Shown here piece by piece: positions 23,039 through 31,994 of a DNA stretch of 64,000 bases (positions are counted from its first letter, which is position 1; each line of letters opens with the position of its first letter). The notes beneath the pieces were generated by a model. It was not told where the DNA came from, searched no databases, and was given only the letters and a program-made list of their open reading frames with translations. This DNA is from JBKHYJ01 sp046565505 (GTDB taxonomy: Bacteria > Acidobacteriota > Blastocatellia > UBA7656), in the NCBI GenBank assembly GCA_046565505.1, contig JBKHYJ010000053.1, forward strand, positions 31,073 to 95,072, given 5' to 3'. A program made the position numbers and the translations under genes.

Positions 23039-24394
23039 TTACGCGTCGTAGAGCGCCGCTATGAGGCAGCCGCGCGCGGTCGCCGTCAGCGGCTCTTCGG
23101 CCATGCGTATCTCGGAGACTTGCAGCGGGAACCCGTCACGCTCTATCGCCTGGCGGAACTTGTCGATGAAGCCCGCGGGTTTGGCGGTCCCCCCGCTCAG
23201 CACGATGGGGATCGGCTTGTCGATCCGCGGCATGTTCTTCGCCTCGGCCAGCGCGCTGCGCAGCGATTCGACGAGTGACAAGACTACGTCGTCGTAATAG
23301 ACGTGGAGCGCGCTCTCGTACTTGTTCTGGGGCGCGCGCGAGAGGTCCAGGCTCTCCTCCTTGATCGTGCGAATCCTTGACGCAGTCTCGCCCGTGACGG
23401 CGCCCACGTTGCGGTCGATGTAGTCGCCGGCCTTGTCTATGCTGAACGTCATGACGGGGATCGACATGAACGCGAGCGCGACGTTACACATCCCGCCGCC
23501 GCAGCTTATCCCGATGCCGCTGAAGTTTTCGCGCTCGAGCTCTGCGAACACGACCGCGAGCCCCTCGTTCACCCCCTTGGCGTTGTAGCCCATAGAGGTG
23601 AACAGGTCGCGCAGCATGGCCTCGTGATAAACCAGGTCGGGCGACCCGCCGCTGCGCAGCGCGCCCGGGACGCTGAAGCGGAGCGATTCGCCGTTCTTAG
23701 CCTTGCGCAAGAGCTGTTGAACTATCGCCTGCATGACGGAGAGCGAATACTCCTCGGAAGGGTTCAGCGTCCCGCCCATCATCGGCCGCCTCAGCTCCGT
23801 GTTGAATACGTTGGCGAAGCGCGCGGCCTCGTTGCCATAGACCTGCAGCGCGGAGCCGCCGTTGAGCTGGTAGCTCACCTTGTTCTGCTTGAGGATGTTC
23901 TCCGTGAACTTCGAGTACGGCACGGTGATGAACGCGTTCAACTCGGCTTTGGCCTTCACATGATTGGTCGGCCCGCTTGCGAGCACCAGGCGGCTCGTCC
24001 CCACGTCCAGGCCCAGGGCCGAGCCCTCATTCGCGACGGCCTCTGTGTTGTTTTGCTCTTCGTGTTTCTTATTCATGTTTCCTCCAGGTTTGGTTTCGGT
24101 TTCATCGAGCTTGAGGGGCTCGGTGTTCAGGCTCGCAACAGCTTTTCGAGTCGCCTTCAATCGGACGGCCCTGCCCGCCGGTATGGGTACGGGGGCCGCG
24201 CCTCCTGCGGCCGGCAGAAAGCCCGCCCGTTTCGGCTTCAGCTCCAGGCGGCCGAGGCCGCGTATATTTATGGTATTGTCGGCGCCCAGCTCGCGCTTGA
24301 TTATTTCCAGCGCCGCCCCCACGCCGCGCGCGGCTTCGCGCCTCGTCAGCCCGGCGCGCCGCGCCGCCTCTTGTATCAAATCAGACTTGTTCAT
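23039..24394 (-). CDS. HU-domain/actin-like ATPase fusion
   Basis: The reading frame joins two proteins. Residues 1-90 from the ATG at 24394 are HU-like: MNKSDLIQEAARRAGLTR, a long helix, then NIRGLGRLELKPKRA and a C-terminal basic helix. A linker of about 16 residues leads to an actin/Hsp70-fold ATPase (about 120-451) with phosphate-1 LGLDVGTSRLV, phosphate-2 GISCGGGMCNVA, GDYIDRNVGAV and the adenosine motif VLSGGTAKPAGF. A second ATG at 24076 (MNKKHEEQ), behind a perfect GGAGG six bases away, could produce the ATPase alone. ParM/StbA and MreB/FtsA relatives polymerise for DNA or cell-envelope partitioning. The upstream gene encodes a peptidoglycan amidase. Open frame extends to 24496, but the HU start is natural. 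Confidence 0.8.
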   Translation of the reverse strand: MNKSDLIQEAARRAGLTRREAARGVGAALEIIKRELGADNTINIRGLGRLELKPKRAGFLPAAGGAAPVPIPAGRAVRLKATRKAVASLNTEPLKLDETETKPGGNMNKKHEEQNNTEAVANEGSALGLDVGTSRLVLASGPTNHVKAKAELNAFITVPYSKFTENILKQNKVSYQLNGGSALQVYGNEAARFANVFNTELRRPMMGGTLNPSEEYSLSVMQAIVQQLLRKAKNGESLRFSVPGALRSGGSPDLVYHEAMLRDLFTSMGYNAKGVNEGLAVVFAELERENFSGIGISCGGGMCNVALAFMSIPVMTFSIDKAGDYIDRNVGAVTGETASRIRTIKEESLDLSRAPQNKYESALHVYYDDVVLSLVESLRSALAEAKNMPRIDKPIPIVLSGGTAKPAGFIDKFRQAIERDGFPLQVSEIRMAEEPLTATARGCLIAALYDA

Positions 24395-24464
24395 GTCGCC
24401 GACGTGTGTGAAGGCCGGGCACGTAAGGCCGCGCCCGGCGACGATGACCACGGCGCGGGCGCAC

Positions 24465-25820
24465 TCAGCCCCCGCCTCGCATAGCCTCTTTTTCAAGGGC
24501 GTGTTGCATCTGGGCGGCTCTCATGAAAATTTTCGAGAGCGCGTTGCGCTTCTCTTCGACGCTCAGGCCGCTCTCGGACGCGCTCTCTCTTAAAGCGGCG
24601 TCGGCGCGGGCTAGTCCCTCCCACCTGGCGCCGCCCGCCGCTCTTATGTAAGCCCCATCGTAGCCGAACCCCAGGCGCGAAATCGCTATCATCTCCGTAT
24701 CGTATTTATTGCTGAGCCCGAGCGCGTCGAATGGGAAGGCCGTCACCCAATCGGTGTGATAGCCCATCAGCCTGTTTGACGGGTTAACGCTCACCAGCCC
24801 GTGAGTCACGCAGTTCGCGTCGTCTATCTCGTACTTCGAGCGGAGCACGGCCGTAAGCACGCGCGCCGCGTATATCTGCGCCTCGTTGATCCCGTCCGCG
24901 CCGATGGCCGCCCCGCGCCCCGATTTGCCTTCAAAGCATATGCCTATGAAGCTCGCGCTCAGGCTGACGTAGGCGGCGCGGGCCGCGCCCCACACGGAGT
25001 TCCCGGCATGGCTCGCCGCGTCCTCGTCGCGGACGACCCTGTACGTGCGCCCGAACCTGTCTATCACGTAGTTGTACAGCTTGTGCGCGCGCGCGAACTC
25101 CAGCAGCGACTTTGAATGGTTCTGAAGCGACGAGTTGTGTGTGTCGTCGAAAGGCAACTGGTCGCTCTCCGACACATGGTAGAGTATGCCGACGGGCCGC
25201 GTGAGCAATTCGGCCTCGCCCGAATCACCCTCAAGGGCGTCGAGATTGAATCGGTAGAAGCTGCGTCTGGCCCCGGAGGTTTCATACTCTGTCAGCACGC
25301 GCGCGCCGTTGCTGTAGAACTCGTAGCCGTCGCCGCGCTCCGCGAGCCAGACCTTGTCTAACGTGAGCCCCGCCTCCGAGCCGATGGCCCGGACCGCTTC
25401 GCCGCCATTAGCGGCGGGCGAAACGGGCTGAGCTTCCGCGGCGGTCCCTTTAGCTTCCGTTGATATGAATAGACTGTTTGCCACCTTCGACCCGAAGTAC
25501 ACCAGGCCCGCGCCCGCCGTTAAAACAACCGCGACAGACGCGGCATATACGGCGAAGCGGACGCGGTACAGCAGCGATGTTATGCGAATCCCTATGGGGG
25601 CGGGTTGATCGAGCGGCAGCACCTTTGACAGCTCCAGGATGAGCATCGCCCGTTCCGGCAGCGAGCCTATCATCGGCAGCTTCATCAACAACCCGTCCGG
25701 CGGTTCGAGCTTCAGGGCGCTGTTGAGGAACTTCAGCCGCAGCACGGGCGACTCGATATACCTGGCATATCGGTCAACTAATTTTGCGTACCTGAGATTC
25801 TGTGGATTAAAGTCCTGCAT
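24465..25820 (-). CDS. Membrane-anchored N-acetylmuramoyl-L-alanine amidase (amidase_2/PGRP type)
   Basis: A 451-residue protein. The N-terminal 85 residues are cytoplasmic, followed by one membrane helix (about 88-112) and an extracytoplasmic region. The amidase_2 domain (about 205-375) has ILYHVSES, NYVIDRFGRTYRVV, ASHAGNSVWG and HGLVSVNPSNRLMGYHTDW; the histidines fit the zinc ligands of this family. It would cleave the lactyl-peptide amide bond of peptidoglycan. Its stop lies 71 bp before the HU start of the actin-like gene; the SPOR-domain gene is 48 bp upstream. This suggests a cell-wall remodelling unit. Confidence 0.85.
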   Translation of the reverse strand: MQDFNPQNLRYAKLVDRYARYIESPVLRLKFLNSALKLEPPDGLLMKLPMIGSLPERAMLILELSKVLPLDQPAPIGIRITSLLYRVRFAVYAASVAVVLTAGAGLVYFGSKVANSLFISTEAKGTAAEAQPVSPAANGGEAVRAIGSEAGLTLDKVWLAERGDGYEFYSNGARVLTEYETSGARRSFYRFNLDALEGDSGEAELLTRPVGILYHVSESDQLPFDDTHNSSLQNHSKSLLEFARAHKLYNYVIDRFGRTYRVVRDEDAASHAGNSVWGAARAAYVSLSASFIGICFEGKSGRGAAIGADGINEAQIYAARVLTAVLRSKYEIDDANCVTHGLVSVNPSNRLMGYHTDWVTAFPFDALGLSNKYDTEMIAISRLGFGYDGAYIRAAGGARWEGLARADAALRESASESGLSVEEKRNALSKIFMRAAQMQHALEKEAMRGGG

Positions 25821-25868
25821 CTTTCAAAATCCACTGTAGAGCCAAACCCGCGACCGCCAGGCCCCGCT

Positions 25869-27251
25869 TCAGGGCTTTACGTAATCAACCACGTTCAAAT
25901 CTCTCAAGGCGACGCCCGCCGCTTTCGCCCGCGCCCGGGCATCGGCCGCAAACCTCTGCGCCTCCTGCGCGGTGCTGAAGCCGCCGACGCGCACCCTGAA
26001 CCACCTGCCGCGATTAGCGATGTCGGCCGAGATCACGTAGGCAGGTATGCCCGCGACTCTCACCCTTTCGGCGAACGCGCCGGCTTCGTCCTCGCTCTGC
26101 GAAGCCATCGCTTGCAGAGAGTACCGCCACCGGGCCTCCGCGCCGGCGCTCGCGCTCACGCCGGCCGCAGAGGCGTCTTTCTTTTCGCCCCCGGCGTCGG
26201 TGGCCGGGTCGTTTGAAGCCGGCGTGGCTTGCCGAGCGTCGCCGCCCGCGGCCCTCGTCTGGTCGTGCGCTTGCGGGGCCGCCGGCGGCGGAGTGCTTTC
26301 CGAGCCGCCCGCGGCGGGCCCTGCGACCGTCTGCTCGTTTTTGGGCGCGCCGCCGCCGGATTGGAAAACGAAATAAGCGGCGACCAGGCATGCGAGCAAC
26401 GCCGCCGGGACCAACAATCTCTTCAGCCTCAAACGCGGTTTGTGCTCGGACATTCCCACATACAGCGGGTACTCGTTACGAGATTGTTCCCATGCGGGAA
26501 GTGGGTCGTCCCAGGGGTCAACGGCCGCCTGGTAAGGCGCGGCTTCCGTATCGGCGGCCACTGCCGCATCTTTATCTTTGGCCGCTTCCGAGCCCTTTGA
26601 AATTTCGGATTTAAAATCCGCCGGCACATCTGTCTCGGCCGCCTGCGGCGAGTCGATGCTTTGCGCATGCCAGTCATCGTGTGATGCGTCGAGCCTTTCC
26701 AGCCTTTCGGATGGCGCAGGTCCGAATGCCCCTGCGCCACCATAGAAATCCCCCGCCTGCTCAGACATTATGTAAACCTCTGGTTCTTGCGCGGCGGGCT
26801 CTCCCGCCTGACCGACCGCTTCGCCGGCCGTGCCGGGCAAAGCTCTTGCGGGCATGCCGGCGCTCTCACTGCTCGCCTCGAACTCGTCGAGGTACTCTGT
26901 TTCGGTGATCGTCAAGCGGTCCGCCTGTAGCTCATCAAAATCGGCGACGGGGTCGAAGGAGGCCATCTCGTAGCGCCCAGGCTGCGAAGTGATCTCGACG
27001 GCTTCCATGTCCTCTTCCAGCGGAGCATGCGCGGCGATGGCCGGGTGAGCTAGACCCGCCGCCGCGAATTGCGGCAGCGCGAACTCGTACGGCTGTTCGA
27101 CCTCTATGAGGGCGCTGGAATCCGCGTTCGGCAGAATCATCTCTATTAGCGAGCGGCACTCTTCGCACAGGCGCGCCGGATCGCTATGACCGTTGGTCGC
27201 GACCGGGCGCTTGCACAAAGCGCAAATCTTGTTTGTCATTTCCAGATGCAT
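25869..27251 (-). CDS. Membrane protein with N-terminal zinc ribbon and C-terminal SPOR domain
   Basis: A 460-residue protein. It begins with a zinc ribbon (CALCKRPV, then CEECRSL), continues through an acidic disordered cytoplasmic part to about residue 275, has one membrane helix (about 288-306), an Ala/Pro-rich periplasmic linker, and a SPOR domain in the last 75 residues (WRYSLQAMASQSEDEAGAFA, then FRVRVGGFSTAQEAQRFA). SPOR domains bind glycan strands stripped of stem peptides, which are the product of amidases such as that encoded by the next gene. I start at 27251 because AGGA lies six bases ahead. Type II topology. Confidence 0.85.
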   Translation of the reverse strand: MHLEMTNKICALCKRPVATNGHSDPARLCEECRSLIEMILPNADSSALIEVEQPYEFALPQFAAAGLAHPAIAAHAPLEEDMEAVEITSQPGRYEMASFDPVADFDELQADRLTITETEYLDEFEASSESAGMPARALPGTAGEAVGQAGEPAAQEPEVYIMSEQAGDFYGGAGAFGPAPSERLERLDASHDDWHAQSIDSPQAAETDVPADFKSEISKGSEAAKDKDAAVAADTEAAPYQAAVDPWDDPLPAWEQSRNEYPLYVGMSEHKPRLRLKRLLVPAALLACLVAAYFVFQSGGGAPKNEQTVAGPAAGGSESTPPPAAPQAHDQTRAAGGDARQATPASNDPATDAGGEKKDASAAGVSASAGAEARWRYSLQAMASQSEDEAGAFAERVRVAGIPAYVISADIANRGRWFRVRVGGFSTAQEAQRFAADARARAKAAGVALRDLNVVDYVKP

Positions 27252-27503
27252 AAACATTCCTGCCGGCCGGGGCGAGCCGCGCATTTATAGGAATCTCTCC
27301 CGCCCGGATTTCAGAGCAGTAGCCGCGCGCTGAAACTGCCGATCAAATATCAAGCCTGTATGCTTTGGGGCATATTATTGTGGGGCAGACGCTTAAGCGA
27401 AGCGATTATTGCACAGGGTATGGGCCTTTACAAGAGTTAATTTTTCGGCGGAAAGGTAACTCGAACGGGGTAATAAATCGCTCTCCCGGCGCGATTTGCC
27501 CGG

Positions 27504-27860
27504 TCAAGATTTCGACGTTTCCTTCTGCTTCAAGGCCGCTATGTAAGCTTCGATCTCTTCGCGGTCCTCATCATCGAGGCTGAGGAATTCGACGCCCAGC
27601 CCGGCGCCTTTCTTGGCGTAGCAGACGCGCGACACGGCGATGACCCTGTGCTTATTGGGCAGCTCGAACCGCACGACCATGCGCGTCCCGGCGCGTATAG
27701 GCTCTTCGGTCGTGATGAACATCCCGCCCGTGCTTATGTTAGCCATGTTCTTCCGCACGCGCGAAGGGCCGCTGCTGCTGTTGGTAAGCTCGTACTCTAC
27801 TTGTGCGGATATCGGGGCGCGCTCGAAACGTCGTCGTTCCAGTTGTGCGGAACCCTTCAT
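27504..27860 (-). CDS. PilZ-domain protein (second)
   Basis: A 118-residue single PilZ domain, with RRRFER (RxxxR) and NISTGG (the N-x-S-x-x-G motif) intact, so it should bind c-di-GMP, unlike the first PilZ protein where the second motif has Glu. The C terminus is GLGVEFLSLDDEDREEIEAYI. GGAG lies five bases before the ATG at 27860. The upstream stretch 27861-28247 is the divergent region with the Ser/Thr kinase; it holds a TATATAAG element (27915-27924) that may be part of the PilZ promoter. Confidence 0.9.
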   Translation of the reverse strand: MKGSAQLERRRFERAPISAQVEYELTNSSSGPSRVRKNMANISTGGMFITTEEPIRAGTRMVVRFELPNKHRVIAVSRVCYAKKGAGLGVEFLSLDDEDREEIEAYIAALKQKETSKS

Positions 27861-28247
27861 ACATACTCCTTTGCTGCGCCCTGTGCTCGCCAGGGGGTCC
27901 GTGTACTTCGTCCGCTTATATAAGATCTTTTTGCCCGAGGAGGCTCGCTGCTGCTCCTGCAACGTAGTCGGGCTAATCGGTGACTCTAACCTTTACATAT
28001 GTTAAGCCCTCTTGACAAGTTTAAGAGTGAGAATTTGAAACCCGCCGGCGGCAGGCGCCGCGCCGGGAGGCGCATGCCTCAGATTAGCAAGGCGATTCGC
28101 CGCCCGCCATCGTCTTATGCGTGTACGCGCGTATTGACGCGTGCAGGTCGTTGTGTGAGAATGCCGCTCGGAAAAGGTCGCTCTTGTTGAATGTAAAGCC
28201 CTGGTCCACCTAACGTCGCACTAATTTATCAAAGGCGGGGCGCGGTT

Positions 28248-30404
28248 ATGAGCAGCAGAAGGATCGGCAACTACCGGATTACGGATTACGTGGGCAGCGG
28301 GGGCTTCGGCTCTGTATTCAAAGCCGAAGACGTGAACACGCCGGGCCGCGTCGTAGCCATCAAGGAGCTTCACAAGAAGCACACGCGCAACACCGTAATC
28401 AAGCAACGCTTCTTTCAGGAAGCGGTCGCGATGGCCCGCCTCGACCACCCGAACCTGCCGCGACTTTACACGTTCGGCGAAGACAACGGCTCTTACTACC
28501 TCGTGATGGAGTTCATATCGGGCAAGCTCTTGAGCGAAGAGATGCAGGACAATGGGCCGATGCCGCCCGCCCGGGCCGTTTCGATACTCTCGCAGGTGCT
28601 TGAGGCCGTAAGCTACGCGCACCGCAACGGGATCATTCACCGCGACCTCAAGCCCGATAACATCATTCTCACTGAAGGCGGCGGCTCCCACGCGATCAAA
28701 GTTCTGGACTTCGGCATAGCGCGGATGGTGGGCGGCGAGAACCTCACCCTCACGGGCGAAGGGTTCGGCACGCCTGCTTACATGTCGCCCGAGCGGATCA
28801 GCGGGGCCGGGGGCGACGACCCCCGAATCGATGTTTATTCCGCGGGCATAATCCTGTTCGAGATGCTGACGGGCAAAACGCCCTTCCAATCACATGCGAG
28901 CGACCCGGTCGTTTACTGGTCAGAGATGCGCGACCTGCACACGGGCGAGCCGCTGCCGCCGCTCGCCCCGCTCGGGGTCCCGGCCGCGCTCGAACAGGTG
29001 GCGAGGCGCGCGACCGCTAAGAGGGCCGAGGACCGTTACGCTTCGGCCGATGAATTTCTCGCGGGCCTCAAAAACATCGGCCGCGGCGGCGACCCCGCGG
29101 AACCCAGGCCCGCAATCGAGTCGGCGATCCTTTTGACCGTCGCGCCGGGCGCGGCGGACGTTTATGTTGACGACCTGCCGCGGGGCACGACGGACGCCTT
29201 AACGGGAAGGCTCCTGGTCGAGGGCCTCGCGCCGGGACTGCACGGCGTGAGGGTCGCGAAGGCCGGTTATAGCGAATACAGAATCGCCGTTTCGCTTGAA
29301 GAGGGCCGCCTGACGGATTTGCAGGTCGCCCTCGCTGCTCGCGCGACGGCGGCAATGCCTAAGGCCGAAGGCACGGCGGCGGCCGGATTCGAGACGATAA
29401 AGTTCGAGGCAGGGGATGACACCCGCATGGCTCTGCTCGTTGTCGAGAACCTCCCGGCGGGCAGCACCCTGTTCGTCGGGCCTGACCCGGTCGCGCGGGC
29501 GGGCGAAGACGGCAAGGCCACCGTCAGCCTGAGCCCGGGCTCGTATGAAGTTAAAGTTACCGCCCCGACGGGCGCGACCGCGGAGGGCATGGTTACGGTG
29601 GGTGCTGAAGAGACTGGGTCGCTGAAGACGATGACTATTCCGCTCGCCGCCGCTTCGACGACGGCCCCCGCCGCGCGCCCGCATGCGGCCGGCGCCGGAA
29701 AAACGGCGGCGGCGGTCGCGGTCGTGTCCGTGTTAGTCGCGCTCGCCGCCGCATATTTCGTGCTGCGCGGCCCCGGCCGCGGCGCGGCGCAGGCAGTGCC
29801 CGCGCAGGCCCCTGTCGTGCAACCTCAGACCGGCGTGACCCCTACCGCCGCGCCGGAGGCAGAGCCGGCGAGGCAGGCCGCGGCCCAAGTTAAGGCTGAA
29901 GTTAAAGCCGCCGCCGAAGAACGCCAGCGGGCGAGAGCGGACGCGGAAAGGGCTGAGGCCGAAAAGAAACTGGCGGAGAAGAAAAACGCCACGCCCGGGC
30001 AGACTGCGCCGCGTACGCCCGGCCCATCTTCCCCTGACCCGGAGCCGCCGCAACCGCCCGCCGCGCAGGGCGCCTGCGTGGGCGTGATGGTCACGGGCGG
30101 CCAATCGAATCGTTTCAAGTTGATGCTGATTGAGCAATCCGAGGGGTCGCCTGTCCGGGTAATCAATGGACGCACTAACAATCGCGGCCAGTGGGTCCGC
30201 TGCGGGTTTACGGCAGGCCGCCGCGTCAGGGTCATGGTTTTCGGGATGGAGAATGGAGTGAGGGGAGCCTTCCGCGCGACCAGAGAAGTAGTTTTAACCC
30301 CTGAAAGGAACATGATCGAGTTTCGCGCGGACGGTCAGCCTGACATCGCGCCGCCGGGCCCGTTCACGCCCGGGCGGCGGCGGCCCAGGTTTCAGCGCCC
30401 GTAG
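28248..30404 (+). CDS. Ser/Thr protein kinase with PEGA domain and transmembrane anchor
   Basis: A 718-residue protein. The eukaryotic-type kinase domain (about 8-275) is complete: GSGGFGSVF loop, catalytic Lys in VAIKEL, HRDLKPDN, DFGIAR and GTPAYMSPE. A PEGA domain follows (about 285-360: PGAADVYVDDLPRGTTD), then a second beta-rich segment, one transmembrane helix (about 483-505), an Ala/Glu/Lys coiled region and a C-terminal beta-rich domain ending in a Pro/Arg tail. Kinase and PEGA are thus cytoplasmic while the final domain is outside. Target proteins are unknown; the divergent PilZ gene is a neighbour, not evidence of a partner. TTGACA at 28014-28019 is a possible -35 box. Confidence 0.9.
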   Translation: MSSRRIGNYRITDYVGSGGFGSVFKAEDVNTPGRVVAIKELHKKHTRNTVIKQRFFQEAVAMARLDHPNLPRLYTFGEDNGSYYLVMEFISGKLLSEEMQDNGPMPPARAVSILSQVLEAVSYAHRNGIIHRDLKPDNIILTEGGGSHAIKVLDFGIARMVGGENLTLTGEGFGTPAYMSPERISGAGGDDPRIDVYSAGIILFEMLTGKTPFQSHASDPVVYWSEMRDLHTGEPLPPLAPLGVPAALEQVARRATAKRAEDRYASADEFLAGLKNIGRGGDPAEPRPAIESAILLTVAPGAADVYVDDLPRGTTDALTGRLLVEGLAPGLHGVRVAKAGYSEYRIAVSLEEGRLTDLQVALAARATAAMPKAEGTAAAGFETIKFEAGDDTRMALLVVENLPAGSTLFVGPDPVARAGEDGKATVSLSPGSYEVKVTAPTGATAEGMVTVGAEETGSLKTMTIPLAAASTTAPAARPHAAGAGKTAAAVAVVSVLVALAAAYFVLRGPGRGAAQAVPAQAPVVQPQTGVTPTAAPEAEPARQAAAQVKAEVKAAAEERQRARADAERAEAEKKLAEKKNATPGQTAPRTPGPSSPDPEPPQPPAAQGACVGVMVTGGQSNRFKLMLIEQSEGSPVRVINGRTNNRGQWVRCGFTAGRRVRVMVFGMENGVRGAFRATREVVLTPERNMIEFRADGQPDIAPPGPFTPGRRRPRFQRP

Positions 30405-30428
30405 CACGGTTTACGACATCGTTGAAAG

Positions 30429-30456
30429 TTTTGCCCCCGTTCTGGTAAGCTATAAC
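30429..30456 (+). promoter_or_regulatory. Possible promoter of the small Cys protein
   Basis: TATAAC (30451-30456) is a good -10 box; TTTTGC (30429-30434) is a weak -35 box 16 bases upstream. It lies in the gap after the kinase gene and before the gene at 30517. Confidence 0.4.
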
Positions 30457-30516
30457 TTTGTGTCATACGCGCGATTCGCGTCATGATGTATTTCATCTAA
30501 AAGGAGTGGACAGACA

Positions 30517-30750
30517 ATGGCTAAAAGAGGAGCAGCTCGCGCGGTCCGTTTGACCTGCCCGAAATGCGCCAGCCCGTTCACAGTGGTCGCTTTTCTCTCT
30601 CAAGGGATCGACGCAACGGACTACTGGAAGGCGAGGGCTGAGGAGCATGATTGCGCGGCTCACGCGAAGGCGATGGAGGCCATGCGTAGAAGCGACGGCA
30701 CCAAGAACCCCCTCAAGGCTTCAAAGGCGGCCGCGCGCGGCAAGAAGTAA
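30517..30750 (+). CDS. Small basic protein with CxxC motif
   Basis: A 77-residue protein: a basic start (MAKRGAARAVRL), one zinc-type CPKC, a mid region with DYWKARAEEHDCAAH containing another Cys and His residues, and a Lys/Arg-rich tail (KASKAAARGKK). A single CxxC plus distal Cys/His could make one zinc site. GGAG precedes the ATG. A hairpin terminator follows. Function unknown; size and charge would suit a nucleic-acid-binding protein, but there is no further support. Confidence 0.65.
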   Translation: MAKRGAARAVRLTCPKCASPFTVVAFLSQGIDATDYWKARAEEHDCAAHAKAMEAMRRSDGTKNPLKASKAAARGKK

Positions 30751-30797
30751 TCTCAATATTCAACTACCTATTTCGACGACTCGCTACTCACTTTTCG

Positions 30798-30822
30798 GGG
30801 CCGGTTCTCAAACGACCGGCCC
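30798..30822 (+). terminator. Hairpin terminator after the small Cys gene
   Basis: GGGCCGGT (30798-30805) and ACCGGCCC (30815-30822) form a perfect 8-bp stem, followed by TCTGCTTTC. It lies 48 bp past the stop at 30750. Confidence 0.5.
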
Positions 30823-30874
30823 TCTGCTTTCGCGCCGGCCTTGACCCATACGCCGCGCCCCGGCTCCCTGCGGC

Positions 30875-31870
30875 TTAATCGCCCGAGTGTGTTCTTCGTC
30901 TCAATTGGACCAGCGGCGTGAGCGGCGCTTGCGGCGGGTCCGCATCCCGCCGCGGCTCGAACACCGGGTCGTTGCCGTAATCGCCGCGGCCATCTTCCGC
31001 CCCCTGAGTGTGACGGCCCGCGTGATACGAGCTGCGCACGAGCGGCCCCGCCTCCACGTAGCGGAAGCCTATCCCAAGTGCTTCCTCCCTCAGCCCTGCG
31101 AATTCTTCGGGCGAGTAGTACTTCTCGATGGGTATGTGCTTGGGCGTGGGAGCAAGGTATTGACCGACGGTCAATATGTCGCAGCCCGTTCCGGCCAGGT
31201 CGCGAAAAGTCCGCAGCAGCTCGTCAACCGTCTCGCCCAGTCCGACCATAAGGCCCGACTTCGTCAGCAGCGGCCGCTCCCCCTTACGGGCGTGCGCCCG
31301 CCGCAGCAGCTCCATCGACTGCTCATACCTGGCGTCGGGCCGGACTCGCTTATACAGGCGGGGCACGGTCTCCGTGTTGTGATTCAACACGTCCGGGCGC
31401 GCCGCCAGCACGGTGTCGAGCGCCTCCCGTTTGCCGCGGAAGTCAGGTATCAACACTTCAATTCGTGTGGCGGGATTAAGGCGCCGAATCCACCGTATCG
31501 TCTGCGCGAAGTGAAGCGCGCCGCCGTCAGGCAACTCATCCCGGTTGACGCTGGTGACGACGGCATGGCGCACGCCCAGCCTGCGCACCGCTTCCCCGAC
31601 ATGTCGCGGCTCGTCGGCGTCGAGGGGCAGGGGCTTGCCCTTCGTCACGGCGCAGAAGCCGCAATGGCGTGTGCAGACGTCGCCTAAAATCATGAAGGTC
31701 GCAGTGCCTTCGCCCCAGCACTCGAATATGTTGGGGCAGCGCGCCTCCTGACACACCGTGTGCAGGCTGAGGTCGCCGATCATCTTATTCACGCGGTCGA
31801 ACGTTTCGCCGGCGCGAATCCTTATTTTCAGCCATTCGGGCCGCGGCCCCGTTAGTTTAGGCTTAGCCAT
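30875..31870 (-). CDS. lipA: Lipoyl synthase
   Basis: A radical SAM enzyme of 331 residues that inserts two sulfur atoms into the octanoyl chain on E2 and H proteins. The auxiliary cluster cysteines are in CQEARCPNIFEC (C-x4-C-x5-C); the radical SAM motif is CTRHCGFC. The family C-terminal serine motif is in VRSSYHAG. A short C-terminal tail beyond that is unusual but small. I use the ATG at 31870 (MAKPK); the GTG two codons upstream is less likely. The octanoyl transferase gene (lipB) is 14 kb away beside the dehydrogenase operon. Confidence 0.97.
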   Translation of the reverse strand: MAKPKLTGPRPEWLKIRIRAGETFDRVNKMIGDLSLHTVCQEARCPNIFECWGEGTATFMILGDVCTRHCGFCAVTKGKPLPLDADEPRHVGEAVRRLGVRHAVVTSVNRDELPDGGALHFAQTIRWIRRLNPATRIEVLIPDFRGKREALDTVLAARPDVLNHNTETVPRLYKRVRPDARYEQSMELLRRAHARKGERPLLTKSGLMVGLGETVDELLRTFRDLAGTGCDILTVGQYLAPTPKHIPIEKYYSPEEFAGLREEALGIGFRYVEAGPLVRSSYHAGRHTQGAEDGRGDYGNDPVFEPRRDADPPQAPLTPLVQLRRRTHSGD

Positions 31871-31994
31871 CCACACCGCCTCTGTTGCGATCAGTCATAA
31901 TCTATTCTGACCAATAAGGCGGCAGGAAACAAGGAAGTATTCACACCGCCAGGACAATTCAGAACGCCGGCCCCGGCCGCTTGCGCCTCCGGCC

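Noticed and set aside
27365..27583. 72-residue plus-strand frame and 63-residue frame at 63785-63976
   Set aside because: No ribosome site or conserved feature; composition unlike neighbouring genes.
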